9,919 nt of DNA from assembly GCA_943324725.2 (NCBI GenBank), contig CALPMR020000089.1:1-9919 (forward strand), written 5' to 3'. The stretch is from Bordetella parapertussis. Its GTDB lineage: Bacteria; Cyanobacteriota; Cyanobacteriia; PCC-6307; Cyanobiaceae. Positions 1 through 6,995 of this stretch are shown here, one piece after another. Positions within the stretch are counted from its first letter, which is position 1. Each line of letters starts with the position of its first letter. A model generated the notes under the pieces. The model had not been told where the DNA came from and searched no databases. It saw only the letters and a list, made by a program, of their open reading frames with translations. Both the position numbers and the translations under genes were made by a program.

Positions 1-25
1 GACCTCCAGCCGCTGACGGCGCTGT

Positions 26-52
26 GGCCTGAAGCCTGGCATCCCTCAGGCC
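26..52 (-). terminator. Hairpin at the 3' end of gcvT
   Basis: A perfect 7-bp inverted repeat, GGCCTGA/TCAGGCC, has a 13-nt loop. Its right arm contains the gcvT stop codon (46-48), so the hairpin forms at the very end of the gcvT message. No T-tract follows on the minus strand, so it is not a canonical intrinsic terminator. It may protect the 3' end or be chance. Bases 1-45 otherwise show no gene. Confidence 0.3.
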
Positions 53-1203
53 CGTCGATAGAAAGGCCGCTGCACCACCACCGCCGGCTCGGCTTTGCCG
101 CGGATCTCCACCGCCAGCTCCGTGCCGATCCGAGCAGCGTCGCTGGGCACGTAGGCCAGGGCGATCGCCTCCCCCAGCGTCGGTGACCAGGTGCCACTGG
201 TGACCTCCCCCACCACCTGGCCGTCCCGCAGCACGGGGTAGCCGTGGCGGGCGATGGCGCGGCCCTGCAGCTTCAGGCCCACCAGCTTGCGGCTCACGCC
301 TTGGGCACTCTGGCGTTCGAGGGCGGCGCGGCCGATGAAGTCGGCGGGCATCTCCAGATGCACCAGCCAGCCGAGGGAGGCCTCCAGCGGCGTGGTGGCG
401 GCATCCATGTCGTTGCCGTAGAGATGCATGGCGGCCTCCAGTCGCAGCGTGTCGCGGGCGCCGAGGCCGCAGGGGCTGACGCCAGCGGCCAGCAGTTGCT
501 CCCACAGGGCCAGGCCGGCCGCCCGCTCCAGCAGCAGTTCAAAGCCGTCTTCGCCGGTGTATCCGGTGCGGGCGACGAACACCGAGGCAGCGGCTGCGGC
601 CCCCGTGGCCGATCCCGCCAACAGCAGCTGGCGATGGCCGAAGCGGGGCAGGCCGGAGAGATCGGCGCCGCTGAGGGCCTCCAGCCGGGCCGCGGCCTCG
701 GGGCCCTGCAGGGCCAGCAAGACGCCATCGCCCTTGATGTCCTCGATCTGGATGCCGGCCGGTTCCAGCCGGCTGCGGATCCAGGCCGTGTCGGCCGTGG
801 CGCAGGCGGCATTGATCACCAGCAGCAGGTCGTCGCGTACCTCGCCCTCGAGGCTGACGCGGCCGCGGTCGTAGACGATCAGGTCGTCGCGGATGCCACC
901 CGCTTCGTTGAGCAGGACCGAATAGCAGGCCTCACCGGGGCCGATGCGGAACAGGTCGCTGGGCACGAGGCCCTGCAGCGCCTCTTTGGCCCCGTCACCC
1001 CGCAGCCTCAGCACGCCCATGTGGGAGATGTCGAACACGCCGCAGCTCTGGCGGACCGCCTGGTGCTCCTGCACCAGGCCACGGAATTGCACGGCCATCT
1101 CCCAGCCGGCGAAGGGCACCAGGCGGCCGCCGGCGGCGCGAGCGGCCTCGGCCAGCGGGGTCCGCAGCAGTGGTGCGGCGGGATCGGTTGCCGGATCGGC
1201 CAT
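46..1203 (-). CDS. gcvT: Glycine cleavage system T protein (aminomethyltransferase)
   Basis: This is the T protein of the cytoplasmic glycine cleavage complex. It takes the aminomethyl group from lipoylated H protein, releases ammonia and makes 5,10-methylene-tetrahydrofolate; in cyanobacteria this serves photorespiratory glycine. The 385 residues fit the family. Visible family segments are PFAGWEMAVQF near 30-40, FDISHMG at 58-63, GGIRDDLIVYDRG at 102-114 with the conserved acidic pair D106/D107, ARTGYTGEDGFEL at 211-223, and GLGARDTLRLEAAMHLYGND at 246-265 with R250. The frame stays open another 37 codons upstream, but that extension is low-complexity and unlike the family. I therefore take the ATG at 1201-1203, which places the conserved N-terminus (LLRTPLAEAA) near residue 12. 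No strong Shine-Dalgarno sequence is visible. It is transcribed away from the small plus-strand gene at 1439. Confidence 0.96.
   Translation of the reverse strand: MADPATDPAAPLLRTPLAEAARAAGGRLVPFAGWEMAVQFRGLVQEHQAVRQSCGVFDISHMGVLRLRGDGAKEALQGLVPSDLFRIGPGEACYSVLLNEAGGIRDDLIVYDRGRVSLEGEVRDDLLLVINAACATADTAWIRSRLEPAGIQIEDIKGDGVLLALQGPEAAARLEALSGADLSGLPRFGHRQLLLAGSATGAAAAASVFVARTGYTGEDGFELLLERAAGLALWEQLLAAGVSPCGLGARDTLRLEAAMHLYGNDMDAATTPLEASLGWLVHLEMPADFIGRAALERQSAQGVSRKLVGLKLQGRAIARHGYPVLRDGQVVGEVTSGTWSPTLGEAIALAYVPSDAARIGTELAVEIRGKAEPAVVVQRPFYRRA
161..168. repeat. HIP1-type octamer GCGATCGC
   Basis: One copy of the cyanobacterial highly iterated palindrome core lies inside gcvT. I saw only this one in the window, so it gives little evidence of lineage. 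Confidence 0.4.
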
Positions 1204-1425
1204 GGGGCGAGGGGTGGATGGCGCTGCCGGGATCCTATGGAGCCCCGGCCCCTGGAGGGTTTCAAGGCCGGCCTGGCCAGGGAGCCCGTGGCGCTTCGAT
1301 TGCGGGGCAGCCAAGACGAGCCGCCACCTCGCTTTCCCTGCAGGAACCGGGAGAAACCCGGTGATTTGGGTTTGCCCACTTCTCAGAACGGTTCCGCCTG
1401 ACTACTTTGAGCACCCACCCTGTCC

Positions 1426-1429
1426 AGGA
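1426..1429 (+). promoter_or_regulatory. Ribosome binding site of the Cys-rich small gene
   Basis: AGGA lies nine bases before the ATG at 1439. It supports that start over upstream codons in the same open frame. The 235-bp region 1204-1438 between gcvT and this gene must carry divergent promoters. I could not identify a convincing -35/-10 pair there. Confidence 0.4.
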
Positions 1430-1438
1430 TCCCGCCGA

Positions 1439-1681
1439 ATGGGCAATCGTCCCGGCTGCCGTAGTTGCCGCCACTGCACGCCTCCGGCAGGTGTGGAGCT
1501 GGGCTGGTGCCAACTGCGTCAGCTGGCGATCCACCCCGATCTGGTGGCCGATCTCAGTTGCCACCACTGGACGGCCCGACCACCGCGGTTGCCGCTGCTG
1601 TCCGGCTCGGGCTCCGACCATGGCAGTTCGGTCGGCGGCAATCAGCAGCTGAGCCTGGGCCCGATGCTGCGTCAATACTGA
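1439..1681 (+). CDS. Small Cys/His-rich protein, possibly metal-binding
   Basis: This 80-residue protein is of unknown function. Its N-terminal half is rich in potential metal ligands: a CxxCxxC cluster at C7, C10 and C13 with H12 between, then C24, H32 and C41-H42-H43. This resembles a small zinc-finger or iron-sulfur site, but the spacing matches no family I can name with certainty. The C-terminal third (about 54-80) is Gly/Ser/Gln-rich and probably disordered. The start is the ATG at 1439, preceded by AGGA. The frame is open far upstream, but that part is antisense to gcvT and unlike protein. An overlapping frame from a TTG at 1407 also reads plausibly for about 25 residues. I prefer the Cys-rich frame because the ligand spacing is orderly and it spans the full segment. 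It sits between gcvT and the cyclic-nucleotide-binding gene, and I see no signal peptide or membrane segment. Confidence 0.55.
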   Translation: MGNRPGCRSCRHCTPPAGVELGWCQLRQLAIHPDLVADLSCHHWTARPPRLPLLSGSGSDHGSSVGGNQQLSLGPMLRQY

Positions 1682-1783
1682 GGCAAAACCGAGGAATGGT
1701 CCGGCGCAACAGCGAACTGTTGCGGAGACGACCCTAAAAGGTTTCGTAAGCCATTATGAATGGTTCAATGGCTTGTTCACCAT

Positions 1784-1789
1784 GGAGGT
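1784..1789 (+). promoter_or_regulatory. Strong Shine-Dalgarno GGAGGT deciding a TTG start
   Basis: GGAGGT is followed by an 8-nt spacer and then TTG at 1798-1800. The nearest ATG (1782) is out of frame and overlaps the Shine-Dalgarno sequence itself. The next gene therefore most likely starts at TTG. Confidence 0.65.
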
Positions 1790-1797
1790 GACGGATC

Positions 1798-2196
1798 TTG
1801 GTCGCAACCCTTGCTACGACGGCTCCGATCGACCTGATGGCCGATCAGGTGGACAGCGAAACCTTCACCCTTCCCACGGGCTCTCAGGTGTTCAGCCGCG
1901 GCGGCACCGCCAACGCCATCTATGCGGTGCGGCGCGGCATCATTGAGCTTCAGGGTGAGAAGGGTGAGAAAACATGCTATCGCCCCGGCGAGCTGTTCAG
2001 TTACCGCGACATCGTCTGGCGCGAAGGGGTGCATCGCAGTGATGCGATGGCCCTCACCCCGGTGGAGGTGGTGCGCCTGGACCGCTTGCGCTTCCTCAAC
2101 CTGCTGCACAATCACCCCACCCTGGCGATCCTGCTGATTGCCCAGCAGCACGACCGACTGCGGGAACAGCGTTCCAGCGGTACCTGCTGCTACTGA
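1798..2196 (+). CDS. Stand-alone cyclic-nucleotide-binding-domain protein (Crp/Fnr-type sensor domain only)
   Basis: This 132-residue protein is essentially one cyclic-nucleotide-binding domain. The beta-roll opens around residues 22-50 (FTLPTGSQVFSRGGTANAIY, then VRRGIIELQG). A phosphate-binding-cassette-like segment follows at about 62-84, with the GE pair in RPGELFSYRDI and an Arg near HRSDAMAL. The C-terminal helix is around LRFLNLLHNHPTLAILLIAQQHDRL. Full Crp/Fnr regulators are roughly 200-240 residues and carry a C-terminal DNA-binding helix-turn-helix. None is present here, and the stop at 2194-2196 comes right after the helix, with no downstream remnant of one. It probably acts as a ligand-sensing or protein-interaction module, or is a shortened regulator. 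The start is TTG. Its stop lies only 6 nt from the convergent speB stop. Confidence 0.82.
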   Translation: MVATLATTAPIDLMADQVDSETFTLPTGSQVFSRGGTANAIYAVRRGIIELQGEKGEKTCYRPGELFSYRDIVWREGVHRSDAMALTPVEVVRLDRLRFLNLLHNHPTLAILLIAQQHDRLREQRSSGTCCY

Positions 2197-2202
2197 GCCC
2201 CT

Positions 2203-3090
2203 TCAGCTGCAGGCGCCCAGCAGCAACAGCAGGCTGCGGGTCACCTTGGCGGCCAGCACGCTGCTGACACCGCTGGGATCGAGCTGGGGAGAGAGCTCGA
2301 CGATGTCGGCGCCGACCAGACGATGCTGCCTGAGTTCGGCCACCAGCTCGGCGAAGTCGGCCCAGAGGAAGCCACCGGGTTCGGGTGTGCCCGTGCCTGG
2401 CAGCACGGCCGGATCGAACCAGTCGAGATCGACGGTGAGATACAGCGGCCGGCCTCGCAGCGCCTGCAGCGCCTCCACCATGCGCTGGCGCGGCACCAGC
2501 CGTTGCTCTTGCCGCAGCTCCTCGAACTCCGCTCGGGTACCGCTGCGGATGGCGATCTGCAGCAGCTCGCCACTGGGCAGCACCTCCAGGCAGCGGCGCA
2601 TGGCGCAGGCATGGCTGTGGTGGCTGCCGAGCCAGTCGTGGCGCAGGTCGGCGTGGGCATCGAGCTGCACCAGCACCAGATCGGGGTGGCGCTCGGCCAC
2701 CGCCGCCACGGCCCCACTGCTGATCGAGTGTTCACCGCCCAGCATCAAGGGCGCCAGGCCCAGGTCCAGCACGGCGGATGTGGCGGTACGCACCGCTGCC
2801 ACCACCGGCTCGGGAGCGCCATACGGAATCTCGACGGCTCCCAGATCGGCGAAGGCCAGATCCTCGAGATCCAGATCCAGCTGGGGGCAATAGCTCTCCA
2901 GGCCGCTGCTCACCTCGCGGATCGCCGCCGGTCCGAAGCGGGTACCCGGCCGGAACGAGGTGGTGCCGTCGTAGGGCACGCCGAACAGGCCGACACGGCA
3001 ACCGGCCGGGTCACGGCGGCTGGCCATGAAGATGGCGCCGTCGGTGTCGAAACAGCAGAGATCGGGGCTCGCCAAGGGATTCGGGTTCAA
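2203..3090 (-). CDS. speB: Agmatinase (ureohydrolase family)
   Basis: It is predicted to hydrolyse agmatine to putrescine and urea, supplying the amine used by the spermidine synthase encoded just upstream. The 295 residues carry all the manganese-ligand motifs of the arginase/agmatinase fold: GGEHS at 118-122 (H121), DAHADLR at 144-150 (D144, H146, D148) and DLDWFDP at 221-227 (D221, D223). The family's GTGTPEPGG (232-240) and ELSPQLD (265-271) loops are also present. The start is TTG at 3088-3090. An internal Met at residue 22 is less likely, because the segment before it (DTDGAIF) looks like the usual N-terminal part of these enzymes. It lies 37 nt after the speE stop on the same strand, so co-transcription is likely. 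Related ureohydrolases use other guanidino substrates, and sequence alone does not exclude that here; the speE neighbour favours agmatine. Confidence 0.93.
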   Translation of the reverse strand: MNPNPLASPDLCCFDTDGAIFMASRRDPAGCRVGLFGVPYDGTTSFRPGTRFGPAAIREVSSGLESYCPQLDLDLEDLAFADLGAVEIPYGAPEPVVAAVRTATSAVLDLGLAPLMLGGEHSISSGAVAAVAERHPDLVLVQLDAHADLRHDWLGSHHSHACAMRRCLEVLPSGELLQIAIRSGTRAEFEELRQEQRLVPRQRMVEALQALRGRPLYLTVDLDWFDPAVLPGTGTPEPGGFLWADFAELVAELRQHRLVGADIVELSPQLDPSGVSSVLAAKVTRSLLLLLGACS

Positions 3091-3127
3091 GGGGATGGGG
3101 CTCAGCCGTGGTCGGCTCCGGGGGCTT

Positions 3128-3988
3128 TCAGCTCAGGGCGCGCTCGATGAAGGCGGGCATGGCCTCAAAGCCCCCCCGCTGCCAGCGGGGGCTCCAGATC
3201 TGGCAGCCCTCGGCCACGGCCGCGGCGCGGACTGGATCCGGCTGCCGGTAGCGGGGGCCATCAACGGCGGCGAAAGTCCAGCTCCACCAGCCGCTCGGAT
3301 ACATCGGCACCCAGCCATACAGCGGATCGGCGTGGCCGAACACCTGGCGCAGCAGGCGCACGGTGTCGATGTGCACCTGGCGGAAGGCCTCCGGCGATTC
3401 GCTCTGGGTGACGAACACACCGCCCGGCCGCAGGATGCGGCGGCAGTGCTCGAAGAAGGCCCGGTTGAACAGGCCTTCGGCCGGGCCGGCCGGGTCGGAG
3501 CCATCGACGATCACGACGTCGTAGCTGGCGTCAGCCGCCGCCGCCACCCAGGCGATGCCGTCTCCCACCGTGAGCTGCAGGCGCGGATCGCTCCAGGCAC
3601 TGCCGCCGATGCCCGGCAGGTGCTGCTGGCTCCACGCCACCACCAAGCCATCGATCTCCACCAGGTCGAGCTGCTGCACGCCCGGATGGCGCAGGCATTC
3701 GCGGGCGGTGCCGCCATCGCCGCCGCCGATCACCAGCACCCGCTCGATGCCGGCGGCGCCGCAGAGAGCCGGGTGCACGATCGCCTCGTGGTAGTGGCGC
3801 TCCTGGCGCTCGGCCGTCATCCAGCAGCCATCGAGCAGCAGGCCCTTGCCGTAGGCCAGGCTGTCGATGATCGTGACCCGCTGGTAGGGGGAGTCCTGCT
3901 CGGCGATCACCGTGCCTTCGAGGCCGTAGCGGACGCCGTTGAGGCGCTCGTCGATCCAGCCGGGGGAGCCGCTCTCGTGTTCGCTCAT
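3128..3988 (-). CDS. speE: Spermidine synthase (polyamine aminopropyltransferase)
   Basis: It transfers the aminopropyl group of decarboxylated S-adenosylmethionine to putrescine, giving spermidine and methylthioadenosine in the cytoplasm. At 286 residues it matches the bacterial family length. Motifs seen are the SPYQ segment (33-36), the YHEA strand end (66-69), the nucleotide-binding loop GGGDGG (88-93), acidic E111 at the end of the next strand, the D143-G144 pair, and the catalytic-loop signature [13 protein letters not shown] (162-174). A Trp/Tyr-rich C-terminal part ([19 protein letters not shown], 222-240) is typical of the family. The start is the ATG at 3986-3988. The frame extends 112 codons further upstream, but that extension overlaps the divergent carbonic anhydrase gene antisense and has no family resemblance. 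It is the first gene of a likely speE-speB unit, and the intergene 3989-4045 must carry both divergent promoters. Confidence 0.96.
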   Translation of the reverse strand: MSEHESGSPGWIDERLNGVRYGLEGTVIAEQDSPYQRVTIIDSLAYGKGLLLDGCWMTAERQERHYHEAIVHPALCGAAGIERVLVIGGGDGGTARECLRHPGVQQLDLVEIDGLVVAWSQQHLPGIGGSAWSDPRLQLTVGDGIAWVAAAADASYDVVIVDGSDPAGPAEGLFNRAFFEHCRRILRPGGVFVTQSESPEAFRQVHIDTVRLLRQVFGHADPLYGWVPMYPSGWWSWTFAAVDGPRYRQPDPVRAAAVAEGCQIWSPRWQRGGFEAMPAFIERALS

Positions 3989-4045
3989 GGGCCTGGGGGA
4001 AGTGCTTCCAGCTAAACCTCTGGCCAAACCCCCTGTCACGCACCC

Positions 4046-4801
4046 ATGGCACATCAACGATCCCGGATCGGGCCTGGCCGGGGGCGGCGCGAGTTGCTGC
4101 GCGGCCTGGCCGTCATGGCTGCCTTGGGAGCCTTGCCGCTCCAGCGGCTTGAGGCAGCAACGCTGCCCCTGGAGCAGCGGCTGCAGGTGTGCCGCCCCCC
4201 GGGCGATCCTTTGCAGGAACTGCTGCGTCGCAACCGGGAGTTCGCCGCTCTCTGGGCCGAGGCCGAAGCCAGCGACGATCCCATGGCGCGGGCGCGGCGG
4301 CTGCAACAGGGCTGGCCCCTGCACTGCTCCGTGCGGCCCGATGCCCTGGCCCGCGGCCAGAGGCCCTGGGCAGCGGTGCTGGCCTGCGCCGATTCGCGGG
4401 TGTCACCCGAGTGGATCTTCGCCTCGGCTCCGGGCGAGCTGTTCGAGGTGCGCACTGCCGGCAACACCGCCTCGGATGCCGGTGTTGCCTCGCTGGAGTA
4501 CGCGGTGGCTGAGCTGGCCGTGCCCCTGATCGTGGTGATCGGTCACAGCGACTGCGGGGCGGTGGGGGCTGCGTTGGCCTCCAGGCCGCTGACGCCGCTG
4601 CTGGAGGAGCTGGTGCTGCCGATCCGGGCCGCCGTGCCTGCGGGGGCCAGCCTGGCGGAGGCGGTGGCGGCCCACACCCGTGACGCGGCCTCGGCCCTGT
4701 CCCGGCGCAGTCCGTTGCTGGCCGGGGCCCAGGAGGCGGGTCGGCTGCAGATCCAGCCCGCCTGTCTGGACATTGGCAGCGGCCAGGTGAGCCTGCTGTA
4801 G
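4046..4801 (+). CDS. Exported beta-class carbonic anhydrase (EcaB-like) with twin-arginine-type leader
   Basis: This zinc enzyme interconverts CO2 and bicarbonate. It has 251 residues. The N-terminus holds a basic stretch with RRELLRG (14-20) followed by a hydrophobic segment ([12 protein letters not shown], 21-32) and Ala-rich LEAA (35-38), a typical Tat leader, so the mature enzyme is probably periplasmic or in the thylakoid lumen. The catalytic zinc set is complete: C114, D116 and R118 in the CADSR motif, then H167 and C170 in the GHSDCGA motif. RTAGNTASD (136-144) is the usual loop between them. The exported beta-CA of Synechocystis (EcaB) is the closest named comparison I know, but I cannot check its identity here. 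It is divergent from speE and ends 14 nt before arfB on the same strand, so those two may be co-transcribed. Confidence 0.93.
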   Translation: MAHQRSRIGPGRGRRELLRGLAVMAALGALPLQRLEAATLPLEQRLQVCRPPGDPLQELLRRNREFAALWAEAEASDDPMARARRLQQGWPLHCSVRPDALARGQRPWAAVLACADSRVSPEWIFASAPGELFEVRTAGNTASDAGVASLEYAVAELAVPLIVVIGHSDCGAVGAALASRPLTPLLEELVLPIRAAVPAGASLAEAVAAHTRDAASALSRRSPLLAGAQEAGRLQIQPACLDIGSGQVSLL

Positions 4802-4815
4802 GGCATCCTGCGCTG

Positions 4816-5259
4816 ATGGGCACCGCCGCCGACCTGCCGATCAACGGGACGTTGGTGATTCCGGCGTCGGAGCTGGGCTGGCGTTTTTCGCGGGCTTCCG
4901 GCCCGGGCGGCCAGGGGGTGAACACCACCGATTCGCGGGTGGAGCTGGTGTTTGATCTGGCCGCCAGCCAGGTGCTGCCGGAGCCGCTTCGCCAGCGGGC
5001 CCTGGCCCGCCTGCAGGGGCGGTTGACGGCCGGGGTGCTGGTGGTGGTGGCCGCCGAGCACCGCTCCCAGTGGCTCAATCGCCAGGCGGCCCAGAAGCGC
5101 CTGGCGGAGCTGCTGCGCCAGGCGATCGAGCCGCCGCCGCCGCCGCGGCGCCGCACCAAGCCCACACGGGGATCCCAGGAGCGGCGCCTGGCGGCCAAAA
5201 ACCGTCGTGGCGCCATCAAGGACCAGCGGCGGGGAAAGGGGAGCGGAGCGGAGGACTAA
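4816..5259 (+). CDS. arfB: Ribosome-rescue peptidyl-tRNA hydrolase ArfB (YaeJ family)
   Basis: It releases stalled nascent chains on ribosomes that have run off a message without a stop codon. The 147 residues match the family (about 140). The catalytic GGQ of class I release factors is at 31-33 within RASGPGGQGVNTTDSRVEL (26-44), the diagnostic segment. After a small globular domain and a Pro-rich hinge (about 106-110), the C-terminus is strongly basic (RRRTKPTRG, then QERRLAAKNRR and KDQRRGKG). This is the tail that in E. coli ArfB enters the empty mRNA channel. The codon-recognition domains of full release factors are absent, so it is not prfA or prfB. The start ATG at 4816 is 14 nt after the carbonic anhydrase stop, which suggests read-through transcription. 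No trans-translation component is seen in the window. Confidence 0.93.
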   Translation: MGTAADLPINGTLVIPASELGWRFSRASGPGGQGVNTTDSRVELVFDLAASQVLPEPLRQRALARLQGRLTAGVLVVVAAEHRSQWLNRQAAQKRLAELLRQAIEPPPPPRRRTKPTRGSQERRLAAKNRRGAIKDQRRGKGSGAED

Positions 5260-5650
5260 CGAGACCATGCCGTGCTGGAGAATTCGCAGATCGCCCGGGC
5301 TGGTGGCGAAGCTTTCAAAGCTGGGCACGGTGATCGTGACGCTCTGATGGGGGATGGCAACGTTATGGATCGAGTCGCCTCCTTGCGGCCTGCTGATGGC
5401 GATGCTGATCACGACTACTGCATCGCCGATCAACTCGGAACGTCTAACCCTGGGTGGCCGTTGATGACACTGATGCTTCTGTAATCGTCGCCATCCATCC
5501 ACGTCAAGGCTCCGTGAACTCTGCATTTCACCAGGCCCTGGATGGCGCCCGCTGCCGGAGCGGAGTGTTGCTGGTCTTCCGGTGGCGGCCTCCCCTGGTA
5601 CGACCGCCTGCGTCGTTGACACCGGCCAGGAGTCGGCCGGCTCGCCTTGC
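5260..5650. other. 391-bp convergent intergenic region with no secure gene
   Basis: This region lies between the ends of arfB (plus) and mazG (minus). Several frames are open but none is convincing. On the minus strand, about 5270-5450 reads as protein-like (HNVAIPHQSVTITVPSFES) with third positions rich in C/G, but it has no good start and continues antisense into arfB. A second minus frame (about 5430-5520, WMDGDDYRSISVINGHPGLD) ends at a stop where the first begins. This could be a frameshifted gene remnant or chance in GC-rich DNA. Apart from the hairpin near the mazG end, I see nothing else. Confidence 0.5.
5622..5640 (-). terminator. GC-rich hairpin 10 nt after the mazG stop
   Basis: The repeat CCGGCC/GGCCGG has a 7-nt loop (5628-5634) and begins 10 nt past the mazG stop on the minus strand. 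It lacks a T-tract, so intrinsic termination is uncertain. Its position suggests a 3'-end structure of the mazG message. Confidence 0.35.
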
Positions 5651-6814
5651 TCAGGGTTCGCCGGCTTCGGCCCGGATCGCCGCTTTGGCCTGCTGCCACA
5701 GCGCTTCGAGTTCCTGGAGGCTGCGGCCGCCCAGGTCACCGCCCAGGGCCGCCTCCAGCCGTGAGAAGCGATCCAGGAAGCGGCGATTGGTGCCGGCCAG
5801 GCCCTCCTCCGGGTCGAGCCTGCACCAGCGAGCCACATTCACCAGGGTGAACAGCACGTCGCCCAGTTCGGTTTCGGCATGGGCGCGGGCGGCGCTGCCG
5901 GCGGCGATCCCGCCCTCGCTCCAGGCCAGGGCGACGGCCTCCTTGAGCTCCTCGAGCTCCTCCTGCACCTTGGCCCAGACGCCGTCGAGGTCGTCCCACT
6001 CGAAGCCGGCGGCCGCGGCCTGGCGCGAGATCGTCATGGCGCCGGCCAGGGCGGGCTGGCCGCGCACCTTGCAGGCCAGTTGATCGCTGAGGGGGCTCAG
6101 GGACTGGGCGGGGTTGGCGGTGCTGTTGGCGCCTCGGCTCTCGGCTGCACGGTTCTCGGCGCCGCCGTTCCTGGAACCCTGGTCCTCGGTGGCGTGGTGC
6201 TCGCGCACGGGCTCGATGGGGGCGAAGCTCTGGTGACCGTGACGGTCGGGGCTGGGGTTGCCTGGATCGTTGTCGTCGTCTCGGTCGTCGTCGTTGTCGT
6301 GGCTGTCAGCAGCAGCGGCGCTGGCCCTGTTGCGGCGTTCGGCCCGTTCCTCGGCCTTGATCGCCTCCCAGGTGCGGCGCACGGCGGCGCTGTCGGCAGC
6401 GGCGGCGCCGGCGAACACGTGGGGATGGCGGCGCACCAACTTGGCGCTGATGCCGCGGGCGATGGCGGCCAGATCGAACTGGCCGGCCTCACTGGCGATG
6501 CGGGCGTGGAGCACCACCTGCAACAGCAGATCGCCGAGCTCGTCCTGCAGCTGTTCGGGATCTCCCTGGCGGATGGCATCGGCCACCTCGTGGGCCTCCT
6601 CCAGCACGTAGGGGGTCAGGGAGCTATGGGTCTGCTCGAGATCCCAGGGGCAGCCGTCTTCGGGATCCCGCAGTCGCTCCACGATCGTCACCAGCTCGGC
6701 CAGGGCGGCCGTGGCTGCCTCGGTGCCTGTCCCAGGGACCGCCGTCCCATCGCCAGTTCCGGTGGTGCTTCTGGAGCCCTCACCGCCTTGGGCCTGGGGT
6801 TCGGGCGTGGCCAT
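5651..6814 (-). CDS. mazG: Nucleoside triphosphate pyrophosphohydrolase MazG with an acidic linker insertion
   Basis: It hydrolyses (d)NTPs to the monophosphate and pyrophosphate, acting in nucleotide-pool cleaning or (p)ppGpp balance. The 387 residues hold two MazG domains. The first has LRDPEDGCPWDLEQTHSSL (48-66) and the metal-ligand pattern EEAHE (72-76) with ELGD (92-95). The second has EELEELKEA (285-293) and ETELGD (314-319). E. coli MazG is about 263 residues. The extra length is an N-terminal Gly/Thr-rich leader (about 10-35) and a low-complexity insert between the domains, about 163-235, with a run of Asp/Asn and then Asn/Gly/Arg/Glu-rich sequence. The start is the ATG at 6812-6814; nine further codons are open upstream from another ATG at 6841, so the start is uncertain by that much. 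The frame is intact through the insert. The preceding DUF2227 gene on the same strand ends 181 bp upstream. Confidence 0.93.
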   Translation of the reverse strand: MATPEPQAQGGEGSRSTTGTGDGTAVPGTGTEAATAALAELVTIVERLRDPEDGCPWDLEQTHSSLTPYVLEEAHEVADAIRQGDPEQLQDELGDLLLQVVLHARIASEAGQFDLAAIARGISAKLVRRHPHVFAGAAAADSAAVRRTWEAIKAEERAERRNRASAAAADSHDNDDDRDDDNDPGNPSPDRHGHQSFAPIEPVREHHATEDQGSRNGGAENRAAESRGANSTANPAQSLSPLSDQLACKVRGQPALAGAMTISRQAAAAGFEWDDLDGVWAKVQEELEELKEAVALAWSEGGIAAGSAARAHAETELGDVLFTLVNVARWCRLDPEEGLAGTNRRFLDRFSRLEAALGGDLGGRSLQELEALWQQAKAAIRAEAGEP

Positions 6815-6921
6815 GGGGCAGCGGGGTGGGTACGGCTTCACCTTGCCACTGCCTGCTCAGTCAGGAGGCTTCGCCGGGCGTAGAGCCTCCCCCGGAGGGC
6901 TGGGCTCTCCAGGGGCTGGTT

Positions 6922-6951
6922 GGATCAGCTCTGCTGGTCCGCCAGGTGGCG
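6922..6951 (-). terminator. Two adjacent hairpins after the DUF2227 gene
   Basis: CGCCA/TGGCG (6940-6951, 2-nt loop) abuts GGATCAGC/GCTGGTCC (6922-6940, 3-nt loop, one G-T pair). They lie 45-75 nt after the DUF2227 stop on the minus strand. No T-tract follows. They could end that transcript or shape the mazG leader. The rest of 6815-6995 shows no gene. Confidence 0.3.
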
Positions 6952-6995
6952 TGCCCTGATGGCCCGGAGGGACAGAGCCCACCGCCGCCCCCTGG

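Noticed and set aside
244..1401. Long plus-strand open frame of 385 codons
   Set aside because: It lies antisense to gcvT for most of its length, is rich in Gln/Gly/Ala as expected from mirrored codon bias, and has no domain.
1740..1797. NtcA-like site and promoter before the cyclic-nucleotide-binding gene
   Set aside because: GTA-N8-TGA is present near 1747 but is not the GTA-N8-TAC consensus, and no -10 lies at the proper distance.
4543..5838. Minus-strand frame of 431 codons crossing the carbonic anhydrase end, arfB and the mazG end
   Set aside because: It crosses the secure genes on both strands, which makes it a GC-rich shadow. Only its middle part over the intergene is mentioned as a possible remnant.
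5879..6883. Plus-strand frame opposite mazG with a long valine run resembling a membrane segment
   Set aside because: The valine run is the antisense reading of the GTC/GTT repeat that encodes the Asp/Asn linker of MazG.
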